Source of the DNA: G963663315 sp963668255
Lineage (GTDB): Bacteria; Pseudomonadota; Gammaproteobacteria; Arenicellales; Poriferihabitantaceae
Assembly: GCA_965116595.1 (NCBI GenBank)
Contig: OZ220708.1
Location: 806,001-870,000 of the forward strand
DNA: 64,000 nt
Direction: 5' to 3'
In this document: positions 1 to 8,559 of the stretch, in pieces
How the letters are laid out: each line of letters begins with the position of its first letter
Numbering within the stretch: the first letter of the stretch is position 1
Notes under the pieces: model-generated
Database searches by the model: none
What the model was told of the DNA's origin: nothing
What the model saw: only the letters and a program-made list of their open reading frames with translations
Made by a program: the position numbers and the translations under genes

Positions 1-1
1 C

Positions 2-832
2 AATATCATCATATTGAACACCCGCCCGAAGCGGTCTGCCGAAGCCTATCATGAAATCTGGACCGATCAGGGTTCACCACTGCTTGCCATCAGTCAAAGC
101 CAGGTCAAGCGGCTTCAATCCCGGGCACAATCCGGTTTTCCACATGTCAGGATTGAGCCTGGAATGCGATATGGCACACCGTCGATTGAACAAGGCTTGA
201 ACAGGCTGCGACAGGCTGGCGCTACACGATATCTGATCATACCGATGTATCCACAATATTCCACGACCACCACCGCCTCAACGAAAGACGAGGTGCTGAG
301 GGTGTTTGAATCATGGCAATCGATTCCTGAGTTCCGGTTTGTCTGTGACTATTTTGATGAACCGCAATACATTGAAGCATTGAGCCATTCTGTCGAAGAG
401 CACTGGCAAAAGAATGGACGGTCCAGCAGGCTGCTGATGTCTTTTCATGGCATACCGGAGCAATATTCACAACAGGGAGACCCGTATCGGGGACAATGCG
501 AATCAACCGCAAAATTGCTGGCGGAAAATCTGCAACTCAAACCGGATCAGTGGATGCTTTCCTTTCAATCAAGACTGGGGCCGAAGAAATGGCTGGGGCC
601 CTATACTGACCACACATTACGGGAAATGGCCAGACAGGGTGTAGAATCGGTCGATGTGATTTGCCCCGGATTCAGTGTCGATTGTCTGGAAACACTGGAA
701 GAAATCGCGATCAGCGATAAACAACTGTTTCTCGATTCGGGAGGCAAGGCCTATAGTTATATCCCCTGCCTGAATGACAGACAACAACATATAGAAATGA
801 TTGGTCACCTGATAAAAAGTCATAGTCAATGA
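2..832 (+). CDS. hemH: Ferrochelatase HemH (5' end outside window)
   Basis: Inserts ferrous iron into protoporphyrin IX, the last step of protoheme synthesis. The reading frame is open to the left edge, so the N-terminus lies outside the window; what is present is the C-terminal three quarters. Seen: NTRPKRSAEAYHEIW near the start, the metal-site histidine in MSFHGIP, and the ferrochelatase block PGFSVDCLETLEEI containing the conserved catalytic-site Glu. The stop codon overlaps the start of the next gene in an ATGA arrangement, so the two are probably translated together. Family assignment is firm; only the start is unknown. Confidence 0.95.
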   Translation, partial: NIIILNTRPKRSAEAYHEIWTDQGSPLLAISQSQVKRLQSRAQSGFPHVRIEPGMRYGTPSIEQGLNRLRQAGATRYLIIPMYPQYSTTTTASTKDEVLRVFESWQSIPEFRFVCDYFDEPQYIEALSHSVEEHWQKNGRSSRLLMSFHGIPEQYSQQGDPYRGQCESTAKLLAENLQLKPDQWMLSFQSRLGPKKWLGPYTDHTLREMARQGVESVDVICPGFSVDCLETLEEIAISDKQLFLDSGGKAYSYIPCLNDRQQHIEMIGHLIKSHSQ

Positions 833-1203
833 ACGCATTGTTAATCATCGCACATGGCAGCAGAAATGCCGAATCGATCAGGGAAATCCAGGATTTGACC
901 GACCGTTTGAAGAATGCGACCGATGATTTCGATCTGGTTGAGTGCGCCTTCCTTGAAATGGCCGAACCGGATATTGCTACCGGTTTGACCGGTCTGATCA
1001 AAAAAGGCGCAAAGGAAATTGTGGCGCTCCCTTACTTTCTGGCCAAAGGCAATCATGTCATCCGGGATGTGCCTGATGAAATCCACGGGGTGCAATGCCA
1101 GCATCCTGATATTGAAATCCGTCTACTGCCCCACATAGGAAAATCACCGGGTATGACAGACCTGATAACAGAGCACGTCGAATTCGAAGACGGATCAGGA
1201 TGA
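829..1203 (+). CDS. cbiX: Small CbiX-type sirohydrochlorin chelatase family protein
   Basis: 124-residue single-domain class II chelatase (CbiX short form, cobalto/ferrochelatase family). The two histidines that bind metal in CbiX proteins are visible: His9 in IIAHGSRN and His76 in AKGNHVIRDVP, and the length fits the short form. Members insert cobalt or iron into sirohydrochlorin. It begins inside the last four bases of hemH, which suggests a related tetrapyrrole role, but no other cobalamin or siroheme gene is nearby, so substrate and metal are open. The 3' end overlaps the convergent selO by 9 bases. Confidence 0.8.
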   Translation: MNALLIIAHGSRNAESIREIQDLTDRLKNATDDFDLVECAFLEMAEPDIATGLTGLIKKGAKEIVALPYFLAKGNHVIRDVPDEIHGVQCQHPDIEIRLLPHIGKSPGMTDLITEHVEFEDGSG

Positions 1204-2658
1204 ACAACTGACCGAAAGTCGAGCGGCCCATTCCGGCGGCGGGCTGGTGTAGTCCTGAAATTCCGGTTGCTCATCAAATGGTCTGCCGAGCATTCCAATC
1301 AATTTATCTATTTCGGAATAATCCATCTCATCCCTGGCTTTTTGAATCGCATTTTCTGCCAGGTAGTTCCTCAACACATACTTCGGATTGACATTTTTCA
1401 TCGCCCGAATCCGGTCCCGGCCATTCGTTTCCTCAATCTCGATACGCTTCCGGTATCTGGTCAACCAGTCCATCAAATCCGCACTGACAGCAGCGCCATT
1501 CCTGCCGGCATCAGGGCTGCACAACATCCGGAAGGTATTGGTGAAATCCAGTTTATCATGCTCCATCACTGTCAACAGGTCATCATACAGCTTGCCGTCT
1601 CCATCTGTTTCCTTTAGTAAACCGAGTTTTGCTGTCTTCAATTTCAGGCAGGCATTGTCAAATATCTCTTCATACTTCATCAACTCACAGGTCGCTTTTT
1701 CCACAGCTTGGTCAGGGGTCTGATCGAACAGGGGCAGCATTGCCTGGGCAAGACAACTCAGATTGAACAATCCGATCGGCCCTTGTCGATTGAATGCGTA
1801 TCGCCCCGTATGATCTGAATGGTTGCATACATGACCCGCCTGATAACGGTCCATGAACCCGAAAGGCCCATAGTCAATGGTTATTCCATGGATGGACATA
1901 TTGTCAGAATTCATCACACCATGACAAAACCCTACAGACTGCCAACGTGCAATCAACCGGGCTGTACGACCCACGACCGTTGCGAACAATGACAGATACG
2001 GTTCGCTGTCATCCTTTAATTCAGGGTAGTAATGATCAAGCACAAAGTCTGCAAGAATCTTCAGATCGTCATAGCGATTCTGATAAAAAAGAAATTCAAA
2101 GCTGCCGAAACGCAAGTGACCAGGTGCAACCCTGATCAACATTGCCCCTGTTTCAATCTGCTCGCGATATACGTGTTCGTCACTGCCGAACAATGCCAGC
2201 GCCTGGGTTGTCGGGATGCCCAGACCGGTCATCGCAGCGCTGCAAAGATATTCCCTGATAGTCGAACGCAACACCGCCTTGCCATCGCCCTGCCTTGAAT
2301 ACAGCGTCCGTCCACTGCCTTTCAGTTGCAGGTCCCATAACCGGTTATCGCAGGTTCTGATCTGTCCCAGCAAAAGCGCTCTTCCGTCCCCGAGTCTGGG
2401 TACATACTGTCCAAACTGATGGCCGGAATAACACATCGCCAGCGGGTCAGTACCCTGCCAATCCGAAATCCCGCTAACCAGATTGACACAATCCGGTCTT
2501 GATAATTCCTCGGGTTCCAGTTCCAGCAAATTGGCCACTTGAGCATTGAAATGGATCAGATATTGATTTTCCAGGGGCTCAGGCTTATGTCTCGAATAAA
2601 ATATCGGGGGCAAAGCGCCATAAACATTATCAAACCGGAGTGATTCAAATGTATTCAT
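1195..2658 (-). CDS. selO: Protein adenylyltransferase SelO (YdiU)
   Basis: 487-residue pseudokinase-fold enzyme that transfers AMP from ATP to protein hydroxyls (AMPylation), linked to redox stress in known members. Diagnostic stretches are visible: LKGSGRTLYSRQGDGKAVLR, HGVMNSDNMSIHG and DYGPFGFMDRY. The protein ends in CSS, matching the bacterial form in which Cys replaces the Sec of the eukaryotic C-terminal CUS motif. Length is normal. It faces aceA across a 173-base divergent intergenic region and its tail overlaps the cbiX-like gene. Confidence 0.94.
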   Translation of the reverse strand: MNTFESLRFDNVYGALPPIFYSRHKPEPLENQYLIHFNAQVANLLELEPEELSRPDCVNLVSGISDWQGTDPLAMCYSGHQFGQYVPRLGDGRALLLGQIRTCDNRLWDLQLKGSGRTLYSRQGDGKAVLRSTIREYLCSAAMTGLGIPTTQALALFGSDEHVYREQIETGAMLIRVAPGHLRFGSFEFLFYQNRYDDLKILADFVLDHYYPELKDDSEPYLSLFATVVGRTARLIARWQSVGFCHGVMNSDNMSIHGITIDYGPFGFMDRYQAGHVCNHSDHTGRYAFNRQGPIGLFNLSCLAQAMLPLFDQTPDQAVEKATCELMKYEEIFDNACLKLKTAKLGLLKETDGDGKLYDDLLTVMEHDKLDFTNTFRMLCSPDAGRNGAAVSADLMDWLTRYRKRIEIEETNGRDRIRAMKNVNPKYVLRNYLAENAIQKARDEMDYSEIDKLIGMLGRPFDEQPEFQDYTSPPPEWAARLSVSCSS

Positions 2659-2701
2659 AGCATAAATCCGCCAGGTTGGAATTGCCCTGGGTCAGTTTTT
2701 A

Positions 2702-2730
2702 TTGTCATTGGATTTAAGTAATGATACAAA
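2702..2730 (+). promoter_or_regulatory. Candidate sigma70 promoter for aceA
   Basis: TTGTCA (5 of 6 to the -35 consensus), a 17-base spacer, and TACAAA (4 of 6 to -10), about 100 bases before the aceA start in the selO-aceA divergent region. Assigned by eye; the weak -10 leaves it tentative. Confidence 0.35.
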
Positions 2731-2831
2731 CTGGAAAAAACAGTAAAGATTCGATTGAAATCAACTCCGGGTTAGGTGATGATCGCCTTCCTGATTTTCC
2801 CGTATTTTAACTTTTATTTTTAATTACGAAC

Positions 2832-4136
2832 ATGACGAGAGTGGAACAAATCAAGGCCGTGGTAAATGAATGGGCGACCAACCCGCGATGGACAAATGTA
2901 ACCCGAGGTTACGGCGCAGAAGATGTGGTTCGTCTGCGTGGTTCTGTCCAGCCTGTATTGACATATGCCCAACGTGGCGCCGATAGACTCTGGAATCTGA
3001 TTAATGGAGGCGCCGACAAGGGTTATGTGAATTGCCTGGGAGCGCTGACAGCAGGTCAGGCGGTACAACAAGCCAAAGCAGGGATTGAAGCCGTTTATCT
3101 GTCTGGCTGGCAGGTGGCCGCTGACAATAACAGTTCCGAAAACATGTATCCGGATCAATCACTGTATGCCTATGATTCGGTGCCTGCTGTGATCCGCAGA
3201 ATCAATAATTCCTTCGCCCGTGCAGATCAGATTCAATGGTCACGTGGCATTGATGAATCAAGTGATGAGTATATTGATTACTTCCTGCCCATTGTCGCGG
3301 ATGCTGAAGCCGGATTCGGCGGTGTTCTGAACGCATTTGAACTGACCAAGAACATGATCATCAATGGCGCTGCCGGTGTGCATTTTGAAGATCAACTCTC
3401 GGCGGTTAAAAAATGCGGGCACATGGGTGGAAAGGTACTGGTTCCGACTGCAGAAGCGGTCCAGAAGCTGATTGCAGCCCGGCTCGCCGCAGATGTGCTT
3501 GGCGTTCCGACCCTGATTCTTGCACGCACCGATGCGGAGGCAGCGAATCTGCTCACTTCAGACTTTGATGACAGGGACAAGCCCTTTCTCACGGGTGAAC
3601 GTACTTCTGAAGGTTTCTATCGTGTAAAAAACGGTACAGAGCAGGCAATTTCCAGAGGTGTATCCTACGCTCCCTACTCAGATTTGATCTGGTGTGAGAC
3701 CGCAACCCCTGACCTGGGGTTTGCACGGGAATACGCCGATGCAATACATGAGAAAAATCCTGATCAGCTTCTGGCCTACAACTGTTCGCCATCATTCAAC
3801 TGGAAGAAAAACCTGAGTGACGGGGATATCGCTGGTTTTCAGGAAGAAATTGCAGCCATGGGTTACAAATACCAGTTCATCACGCTGGCAGGCATCCATA
3901 ACATGTGGTATCACATGTACGATCTGGCTTATGAGTATGCCAGGGGAGAGGGTATGCGCCATTATGTTGAGAAAGTACAGGAGCCTGAGTTCTCTGCTGC
4001 ATCCAGGGGATACACTTTTGTTGCCCACCAGCAGGAAGTCGGCGCCGGTTACTTCGATGATGTGACTACCACCATTCAGGGAGGCTCATCCTCAGTGACT
4101 TCATTAACCGGTTCCACTGAAGAAGACCAATTCTGA
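2832..4136 (+). CDS. aceA: Isocitrate lyase
   Basis: Cleaves isocitrate to glyoxylate and succinate, the entry step of the glyoxylate shunt. 434 residues, the size of the E. coli enzyme. The active-site signature KKCGHMGG lies at residues 193-200, with catalytic Cys195 at the same number as in E. coli. The substrate-binding block YNCSPSFNW and the C-terminal FVAHQQEVGAGYFDDV are also present. Followed after 57 bases by aceK, as in aceBAK operons, but no malate synthase (aceB) is in the window. No clear Shine-Dalgarno precedes the ATG. Confidence 0.97.
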   Translation: MTRVEQIKAVVNEWATNPRWTNVTRGYGAEDVVRLRGSVQPVLTYAQRGADRLWNLINGGADKGYVNCLGALTAGQAVQQAKAGIEAVYLSGWQVAADNNSSENMYPDQSLYAYDSVPAVIRRINNSFARADQIQWSRGIDESSDEYIDYFLPIVADAEAGFGGVLNAFELTKNMIINGAAGVHFEDQLSAVKKCGHMGGKVLVPTAEAVQKLIAARLAADVLGVPTLILARTDAEAANLLTSDFDDRDKPFLTGERTSEGFYRVKNGTEQAISRGVSYAPYSDLIWCETATPDLGFAREYADAIHEKNPDQLLAYNCSPSFNWKKNLSDGDIAGFQEEIAAMGYKYQFITLAGIHNMWYHMYDLAYEYARGEGMRHYVEKVQEPEFSAASRGYTFVAHQQEVGAGYFDDVTTTIQGGSSSVTSLTGSTEEDQF

Positions 4137-4157
4137 TTGCACCGTCACCATTACAAC

Positions 4158-4186
4158 CAGCGTCTGTACACAGTGTACGGGCGCTG
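4158..4186 (+). promoter_or_regulatory. Stem-loop between aceA and aceK
   Basis: Near-perfect inverted repeat. The inner arms are GTACAC and GTGTAC around a single A; outward the pairing continues (T.G, C-G, T.G, then CAGCG with CGCTG). As RNA this gives about 13 pairs with a CAG triloop. It ends 7 bases before the aceK ATG, where no Shine-Dalgarno is visible. No U-tract follows, so it is not a classic terminator. In E. coli, stem-loops in the same intergenic position lower aceK relative to aceA; a similar role is inferred. Confidence 0.65.
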
Positions 4187-4193
4187 AAACGTC

Positions 4194-5972
4194 ATGTGCG
4201 CTGAACGTATTAATCGTGACCTGGCCAAGCAGGTTGCTGAAACCATTTTATATGGCTTCAATCGACATTACATCCGATTCAGGGAAATCACCGTCGAGGC
4301 AAAACATCGTTTCGAAACGGCGGACTGGGAAGGTGAGGTTCAGGCCCGCAAGGACAGAATCTGGTTTTATGACCGGCGGGTCGATGAAACCGTTGACTAT
4401 ATCAACCATAATCCCGATCTTGATCTGGAACATCTCGACCAATCCCATTGGCAGGATATCAAGCGCCAGTACATGTGGCTGCTTTACGAACACAAGCAAC
4501 CCGAACTTGCAGAAAGTTTCTACAATTCGGTTTTTTGCCGCCTGTTTGATCGCAGTTATTTCAACAATCGACACATATTTGTAAAACCCGGCAGTGCAAT
4601 TGATTTCCTGGACATAGATGATCCTGTCTATACCAGTTACTATCCTGATGAGACCGGTCTGAAGCCGACGTTCAATCAAATTCTCAATAGTTTTGATCTT
4701 AAAAACAGTTGGCAGGATTTACAAAGAGATCTGGATTTATTGGTCGAGAACTTCGGGCCTTGCCTCAAATCCACGGTCAAACCCCTGCCCCACCGGCAAC
4801 TTCAGGTAATATCCTCCCTGTTTTACCGGAACAAGGCCGCTTATATTGTTGGTCGGGCGCTAATCGGACATGATCGCCAACCATTTGTAATACCGCTGCT
4901 GCTATCGCAAGACCTGGAGCTGTACATTGACACCATCATCACCGACCAGGATGATGTTGCGCTCATTTTCAGTTTCACCCGCGCCTACTTCATGGTCAAT
5001 ACCTCTGTACCGGCTGGCATGGTTGGCTTTCTGCACAAAATTCTGCCCACACGCAGCAAAGCGGACATCTACACTTCCATCGGCTTCCAGAAGCAGGGCA
5101 AAACACTATTTTACAGACAGTTTCTCCATCATCTGCAACATTCAAGCGACAAGCTGATTATTGCGCCAGGTATAAAAGGAATGGTGATGAGCGTATTTAC
5201 ATTACCCTCCTTCCCATTCGTGTTCAAAGTTATCAAGGATCATTTTGCGCCGCCCAAAAACATTGATCGCTCTACCGTCAAAAGAAAATATCAAATGGTA
5301 AAATTGCATGATCGTGTTGGCAGGATGGCTGACACACTTGAATTCTCCCACGTTGCATTTCCGATTGAGCGCTTTTCCGATGAACTTCTGGAGGAATTGA
5401 AAGCGTCCATTCCGGGCAACATGAGCATGGAAAATGACTTTGTTATTATCCGGCACCTGTACATAGAAAGAAGAATGGTGCCATTGAATATCTATCTGGA
5501 TACCGATGATAATGAAATGATAGAAAAAGGGGTCAAAAGCTATGGTGATGCGATAAAGGAAATGATCGCGGCAAATATATTTCCCGGCGATATGCTGCTG
5601 AAGAACTTTGGTGTTACCCGGCATAACCGGGTAATATTCTATGACTATGATGAAATCTGCCACATGACAGAGATAAAAATCCGGTCAGTACCAAAGGCAA
5701 GGACCGAAGAAGAAGAGTTTTCATCTGAACCCTGGTTTCAAGTGGCGGATAATGATTTCTTCCCTGAACAATTTGAGCATTTCGTAATCAACCGCCCCAA
5801 AGTGCGGGAACGTTTCCTGATTCATCATCCGGAGCTTCTGGACCCGTCTTATTGGAAGACAATTCAAAATGATATTATTGCGAAGAAACGTCATGACGTA
5901 TTTCCATATCATCAAAGGAAGCGATTTTGTATCCGGTATCCGGACCGCTACTCCTTGCCACCGGCAGATTGA
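4194..5972 (+). CDS. aceK: Isocitrate dehydrogenase kinase/phosphatase
   Basis: Bifunctional enzyme that phosphorylates and dephosphorylates isocitrate dehydrogenase, switching carbon between the TCA cycle and the glyoxylate shunt. 592 residues (E. coli 578). The N-terminal regulatory domain is followed by the kinase-like domain, with the ATP-binding loop APGIKGMVMSVFTLPSFPFV near residue 324 and the metal/catalytic block VIFYDYDEIC near residue 475. It follows aceA and a strong hairpin with no obvious ribosome-binding site, so expression is probably much lower than aceA. rraA starts 21 bases after its stop. Confidence 0.96.
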   Translation: MCAERINRDLAKQVAETILYGFNRHYIRFREITVEAKHRFETADWEGEVQARKDRIWFYDRRVDETVDYINHNPDLDLEHLDQSHWQDIKRQYMWLLYEHKQPELAESFYNSVFCRLFDRSYFNNRHIFVKPGSAIDFLDIDDPVYTSYYPDETGLKPTFNQILNSFDLKNSWQDLQRDLDLLVENFGPCLKSTVKPLPHRQLQVISSLFYRNKAAYIVGRALIGHDRQPFVIPLLLSQDLELYIDTIITDQDDVALIFSFTRAYFMVNTSVPAGMVGFLHKILPTRSKADIYTSIGFQKQGKTLFYRQFLHHLQHSSDKLIIAPGIKGMVMSVFTLPSFPFVFKVIKDHFAPPKNIDRSTVKRKYQMVKLHDRVGRMADTLEFSHVAFPIERFSDELLEELKASIPGNMSMENDFVIIRHLYIERRMVPLNIYLDTDDNEMIEKGVKSYGDAIKEMIAANIFPGDMLLKNFGVTRHNRVIFYDYDEICHMTEIKIRSVPKARTEEEEFSSEPWFQVADNDFFPEQFEHFVINRPKVRERFLIHHPELLDPSYWKTIQNDIIAKKRHDVFPYHQRKRFCIRYPDRYSLPPAD

Positions 5973-5993
5973 CATTTCTCCAGACTTTCAACA

Positions 5994-6473
5994 ATGAAAA
6001 CAGCAGACTTATCAGATGAATATCCGGGAGTACGGATTTGTGATCCCGTATTCCGGTCTTTTGGGGGGAATTCACAATTTTATGGTGAAATCCGCACAGT
6101 AAAATGCTTTGAAGACAATACCTGTGTTCGCCGGAGTCTTTCAGAAAGAGTCGATGGCGCGGTACTGGTCGTTGATGCGGGAGGGTCGCAACGATGCGCC
6201 ATGCTGGGCGACATGATGGCCCGGATGGGTGCTGATAATGGCTGGGCAGGTGCGATTTTTTATGGAATGATCAGGGATAGTGCAGAAATAGACAAGATGC
6301 CGTTCGGGGTAAAGGCACTCGGAACCATCCCCATTCGAAGTGTCAAAGAAGGATTGGGCAAACAGGATGTACCGGTAAAATTTGCCGGGGTTACCTTTAC
6401 CCCGGGGGAGTATGTCTATGCTGACGAAGATGGAATCATTGTCAGTTCAACACAATTGCGAATCCCCGCCTGA
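5994..6473 (+). CDS. rraA: RraA family protein (regulator of RNase E)
   Basis: 159-residue trimeric RraA fold. In E. coli RraA binds RNase E and the degradosome and dampens mRNA decay; distant relatives are 4-hydroxy-4-methyl-2-oxoglutarate aldolases. The sequence follows E. coli RraA over its length: TVKCFEDN, VLVVDAGGSQRCAMLGD, IPIRSVKEGLGKQDV, KFAGVTFTPGEYVYADEDGI. It lies 21 bases after aceK on the same strand and may share its transcript. The 3' end is convergent with dksA, with no clear terminator between them. Confidence 0.9.
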   Translation: MKTADLSDEYPGVRICDPVFRSFGGNSQFYGEIRTVKCFEDNTCVRRSLSERVDGAVLVVDAGGSQRCAMLGDMMARMGADNGWAGAIFYGMIRDSAEIDKMPFGVKALGTIPIRSVKEGLGKQDVPVKFAGVTFTPGEYVYADEDGIIVSSTQLRIPA

Positions 6474-6509
6474 TCGTATATTTCCAGTTGCAAATTCCGG
6501 GATTGATGT

Positions 6510-6944
6510 CTAGGAAAGCTGCTTTTCACGAATCTCGTCCAGAGTCTTGCAGTCGATACACAAATTAGCAGTGGGTCGTGCTTCGAGCCTTTTCAAACCT
6601 ATCTCTTCTCCACAGTTTTCGCAATATCCAAAATCCCCGCCAAACAGACAGGAGATTGAGCTTTCGATTTTCTTGATCAGTTTCCGGTCCCGGTCCCGTC
6701 CTCTTAATTCCAGTGCCATGTCGGTCTCCTGACTGGCACGATCCGTAGGGTCGGGATGATTCGCAGTTTCATCCTGGATATTGTGCACGGTACGGGAAGT
6801 TTCATCAGTCAATTCGGCTTGCCATGCCCTCAGGATTGCCTCGAAATGCTCAAGTTGTCGTGGTCCCATATATTTTTCAGATCTCCCTGATTTATAGGGT
6901 TTGATACCATGAATCAGTAATTCAGGTTTTCTTTTTGCAGCCAT
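6510..6944 (-). CDS. dksA: RNA polymerase-binding transcription factor DksA
   Basis: 144-residue DksA, which enters the RNA polymerase secondary channel and with ppGpp mediates the stringent response. The coiled-coil tip acids are visible as DPTDRA (Asp65, Asp68), and the zinc finger uses Cys108, Cys111, Cys129 and Cys132 (CENC...CIDC). The C-terminus LCIDCKTLDEIREKQL is nearly identical to E. coli DksA. The coil-tip acids separate it from DksA paralogues lacking them. It stands alone; 247 bases without a recognisable feature separate it from rnfH. Confidence 0.96.
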   Translation of the reverse strand: MAAKRKPELLIHGIKPYKSGRSEKYMGPRQLEHFEAILRAWQAELTDETSRTVHNIQDETANHPDPTDRASQETDMALELRGRDRDRKLIKKIESSISCLFGGDFGYCENCGEEIGLKRLEARPTANLCIDCKTLDEIREKQLS

Positions 6945-7191
6945 GGATAAAATATTTATTTTAAATCAATACGTTAAGACAATTTCAAGTATCTGATTTG
7001 ATCTTAAAAATCAGGGACGGTTTTATACCAAATGCCGCAGTACATTGCAATGAAAAATCAAGACCTGTTAGCGCAAAGTAGTGGTTTGAATACAGATGTA
7101 ATTTGTTGGATGATTTGACCCCTTCAAGGCTCTTGAAAATCAATAATTCTATTCTTCCTGTTTGGATCATCCGCGATGCTTTGGTCGGATT

Positions 7192-7491
7192 TCAGACTTT
7201 CCCGGATTTCCTTATCCTGGCTGTCGCGCGCAATCGCCTGGCTTCGGCGGGAGTAAGCACAAGCGGGCGATAAATTTCGACACGATCATTGTCTTCCAGT
7301 CGATGTTCGTGTTCCCTCCTGAATCCATAAACGCCCACCTCGACCTTATCCAGATCCAGGTCTGTAATTTTCTGCTTGATGCCTGACATCGCTATGGCCT
7401 GGATGATCGTCGTCCCCTCGGGGCAGGACAGCTCAATTTTTTCCTGATGACCAGGCAACGCATAGACCACTGAGACGGAAATCTCTTTCAT
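7192..7491 (-). CDS. rnfH: RnfH family ubiquitin-like protein
   Basis: 99-residue beta-grasp protein of the RnfH family (UPF0125), recognisable by VEVGVYGFRREHEHRLEDNDRVEIYRPL and a basic C-terminal tail. Molecular function is poorly defined; in some bacteria it sits with rnf electron-transport genes, but the common gammaproteobacterial context is ratA-rnfH opposite smpB, exactly as here. Its start overlaps the ratA stop by four bases (ATGA), so the pair is translationally coupled. Confidence 0.88.
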   Translation of the reverse strand: MKEISVSVVYALPGHQEKIELSCPEGTTIIQAIAMSGIKQKITDLDLDKVEVGVYGFRREHEHRLEDNDRVEIYRPLVLTPAEARRLRATARIRKSGKV

Positions 7492-7931
7492 ACCATGTCG
7501 GGCGAATATATTTCTTCGGCGCGCTTGACAAATGAATCAACCATCGAGTCCGCAATTCTTCTGAATACGGAACCCACCACAGCCCTCAGCAAGCGGTTGG
7601 AAAAATCGAATTGCAGATTCAATTGAACCTTTGAAGCATTTTCTTCCAACTGGATGAATTCCCAGTTTCCATTGAGTTTGCTGAATGGCCCATCAACCAA
7701 TGTCAATATGATTTTCTGAGTTCCAACCAGTTGATTACGAGTGGTAAATGATTTTTCGACTCCCTTGTAAGCAATTTTAATCGAAGCAATTACTTCTTCA
7801 CCTGTGCGACTGATTACCTCTGACCCACCACACCAGGGCAGAAATTCCTGATACTGATCAACATCATCAACCAGTATGAACATCTTCCGGGCACTGTGCC
7901 TGACCAATGCTGATCTCGTTACCGTGTACAT
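7488..7931 (-). CDS. ratA: RatA / COQ10-like START-domain protein
   Basis: 147-residue SRPBCC/START-fold protein (polyketide cyclase, Coq10 family). Visible family blocks: VDDVDQYQEFLPWCGGSEV near the N-terminus and FSNRLLRAVVGSVFRRIADSMVDSFVKRA at the C-terminus. E. coli RatA was described as an inhibitor of 70S ribosome assembly, while the Coq10 relationship suggests ubiquinone binding; the sequence cannot decide between them. It is divergent from smpB and coupled to rnfH. Confidence 0.9.
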   Translation of the reverse strand: MYTVTRSALVRHSARKMFILVDDVDQYQEFLPWCGGSEVISRTGEEVIASIKIAYKGVEKSFTTRNQLVGTQKIILTLVDGPFSKLNGNWEFIQLEENASKVQLNLQFDFSNRLLRAVVGSVFRRIADSMVDSFVKRAEEIYSPDMV

Positions 7932-7950
7932 TTAGACCTTATGTCGATTC

Positions 7951-7979
7951 CAGACAAATTCCAAGCGGTAGATTATACT
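7951..7979 (+). promoter_or_regulatory. Candidate promoter of smpB
   Basis: TATACT (5 of 6 to -10) at 7974-7979 with CAGACA (4 of 6 to -35) 17 bases upstream, placing transcription start about 40 bases before the smpB ATG in the ratA-smpB divergent spacer. Confidence 0.4.
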
Positions 7980-8026
7980 GCACGAACTTCAGGTCGCTCT
8001 GTTTCACGCACTCCCAATTCATCCAA

Positions 8027-8503
8027 ATGGCCAAGTCCAGGAAGAAAACGCAATCCAATACCATTGCCGTCAACAGGAAGGCAAGGCACGATTACGACAT
8101 CGGGGAACAATTTGAAGCGGGTTTAGTCCTTGAAGGGTGGGAAGTAAAAAGTCTCAGGGATGGACGTGCTCAACTCAAGGAAAGCTATGTATCAATCCAT
8201 CGGGGTGAAGTGTTCCTGACGGGTGCACACTTTTCCCCGCTTGCCAGTACATCAACCCATGTCAAGGCGGATCCGACACGCCACAGAAAACTGTTACTGC
8301 ACAACAAGGAAATCGGCAAATTGATTGGCGCCACAGAACGGGCAGGTTATACCATTGTCCCACTGAGTCTGTACTGGCTGCGCGGAAAAGTGAAGCTTAA
8401 AATTGCACTGGCAAAAGGGAAAAAACAATACGACAAACGCCAGGCAATAAAACAGCGGGACTGGGACAGACAAAAGCAGCGTCTGTTCAAGAACTCTGAT
8501 TAA
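8027..8503 (+). CDS. smpB: SsrA-binding protein SmpB
   Basis: 158-residue tmRNA-binding protein that delivers tmRNA to stalled ribosomes. The start is set at the ATG giving MAKSRKKTQSNTIAVNRKARHDY, the family's normal N-terminus; the frame runs further upstream but that part is not SmpB-like. Visible: GLVLEGWEVKSLRDGRAQLKESYV, the core TRHRKLLLHNKEI, and the basic C-terminal tail KGKKQYDKRQAIKQRDWDRQKQR that reads the empty mRNA channel. Its RNA partner ssrA lies about 1 kb downstream, beyond djlA. Confidence 0.97.
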   Translation: MAKSRKKTQSNTIAVNRKARHDYDIGEQFEAGLVLEGWEVKSLRDGRAQLKESYVSIHRGEVFLTGAHFSPLASTSTHVKADPTRHRKLLLHNKEIGKLIGATERAGYTIVPLSLYWLRGKVKLKIALAKGKKQYDKRQAIKQRDWDRQKQRLFKNSD

Positions 8504-8519
8504 ACCTGTTTCGACTGAC

Positions 8520-8559
8520 GCCCGACCACTTGCCTGCCAAAGGCTTAAGTCAAACGGGC
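8520..8559. other. Imperfect stem-loop between smpB and djlA
   Basis: GCCCG and CGGGC outer arms with inner ACTT/AAGT and GCCT/AGGC pairs around a short loop, in the 55-base convergent spacer. No T-tract follows on either strand, so terminator function is only possible. Confidence 0.3.

Noticed and set aside
7907..8026. Upstream extension of smpB by 40 residues
   Set aside because: The extension is unlike SmpB, overlaps ratA and the inferred promoter; the ATG at 8027 gives the family N-terminus.
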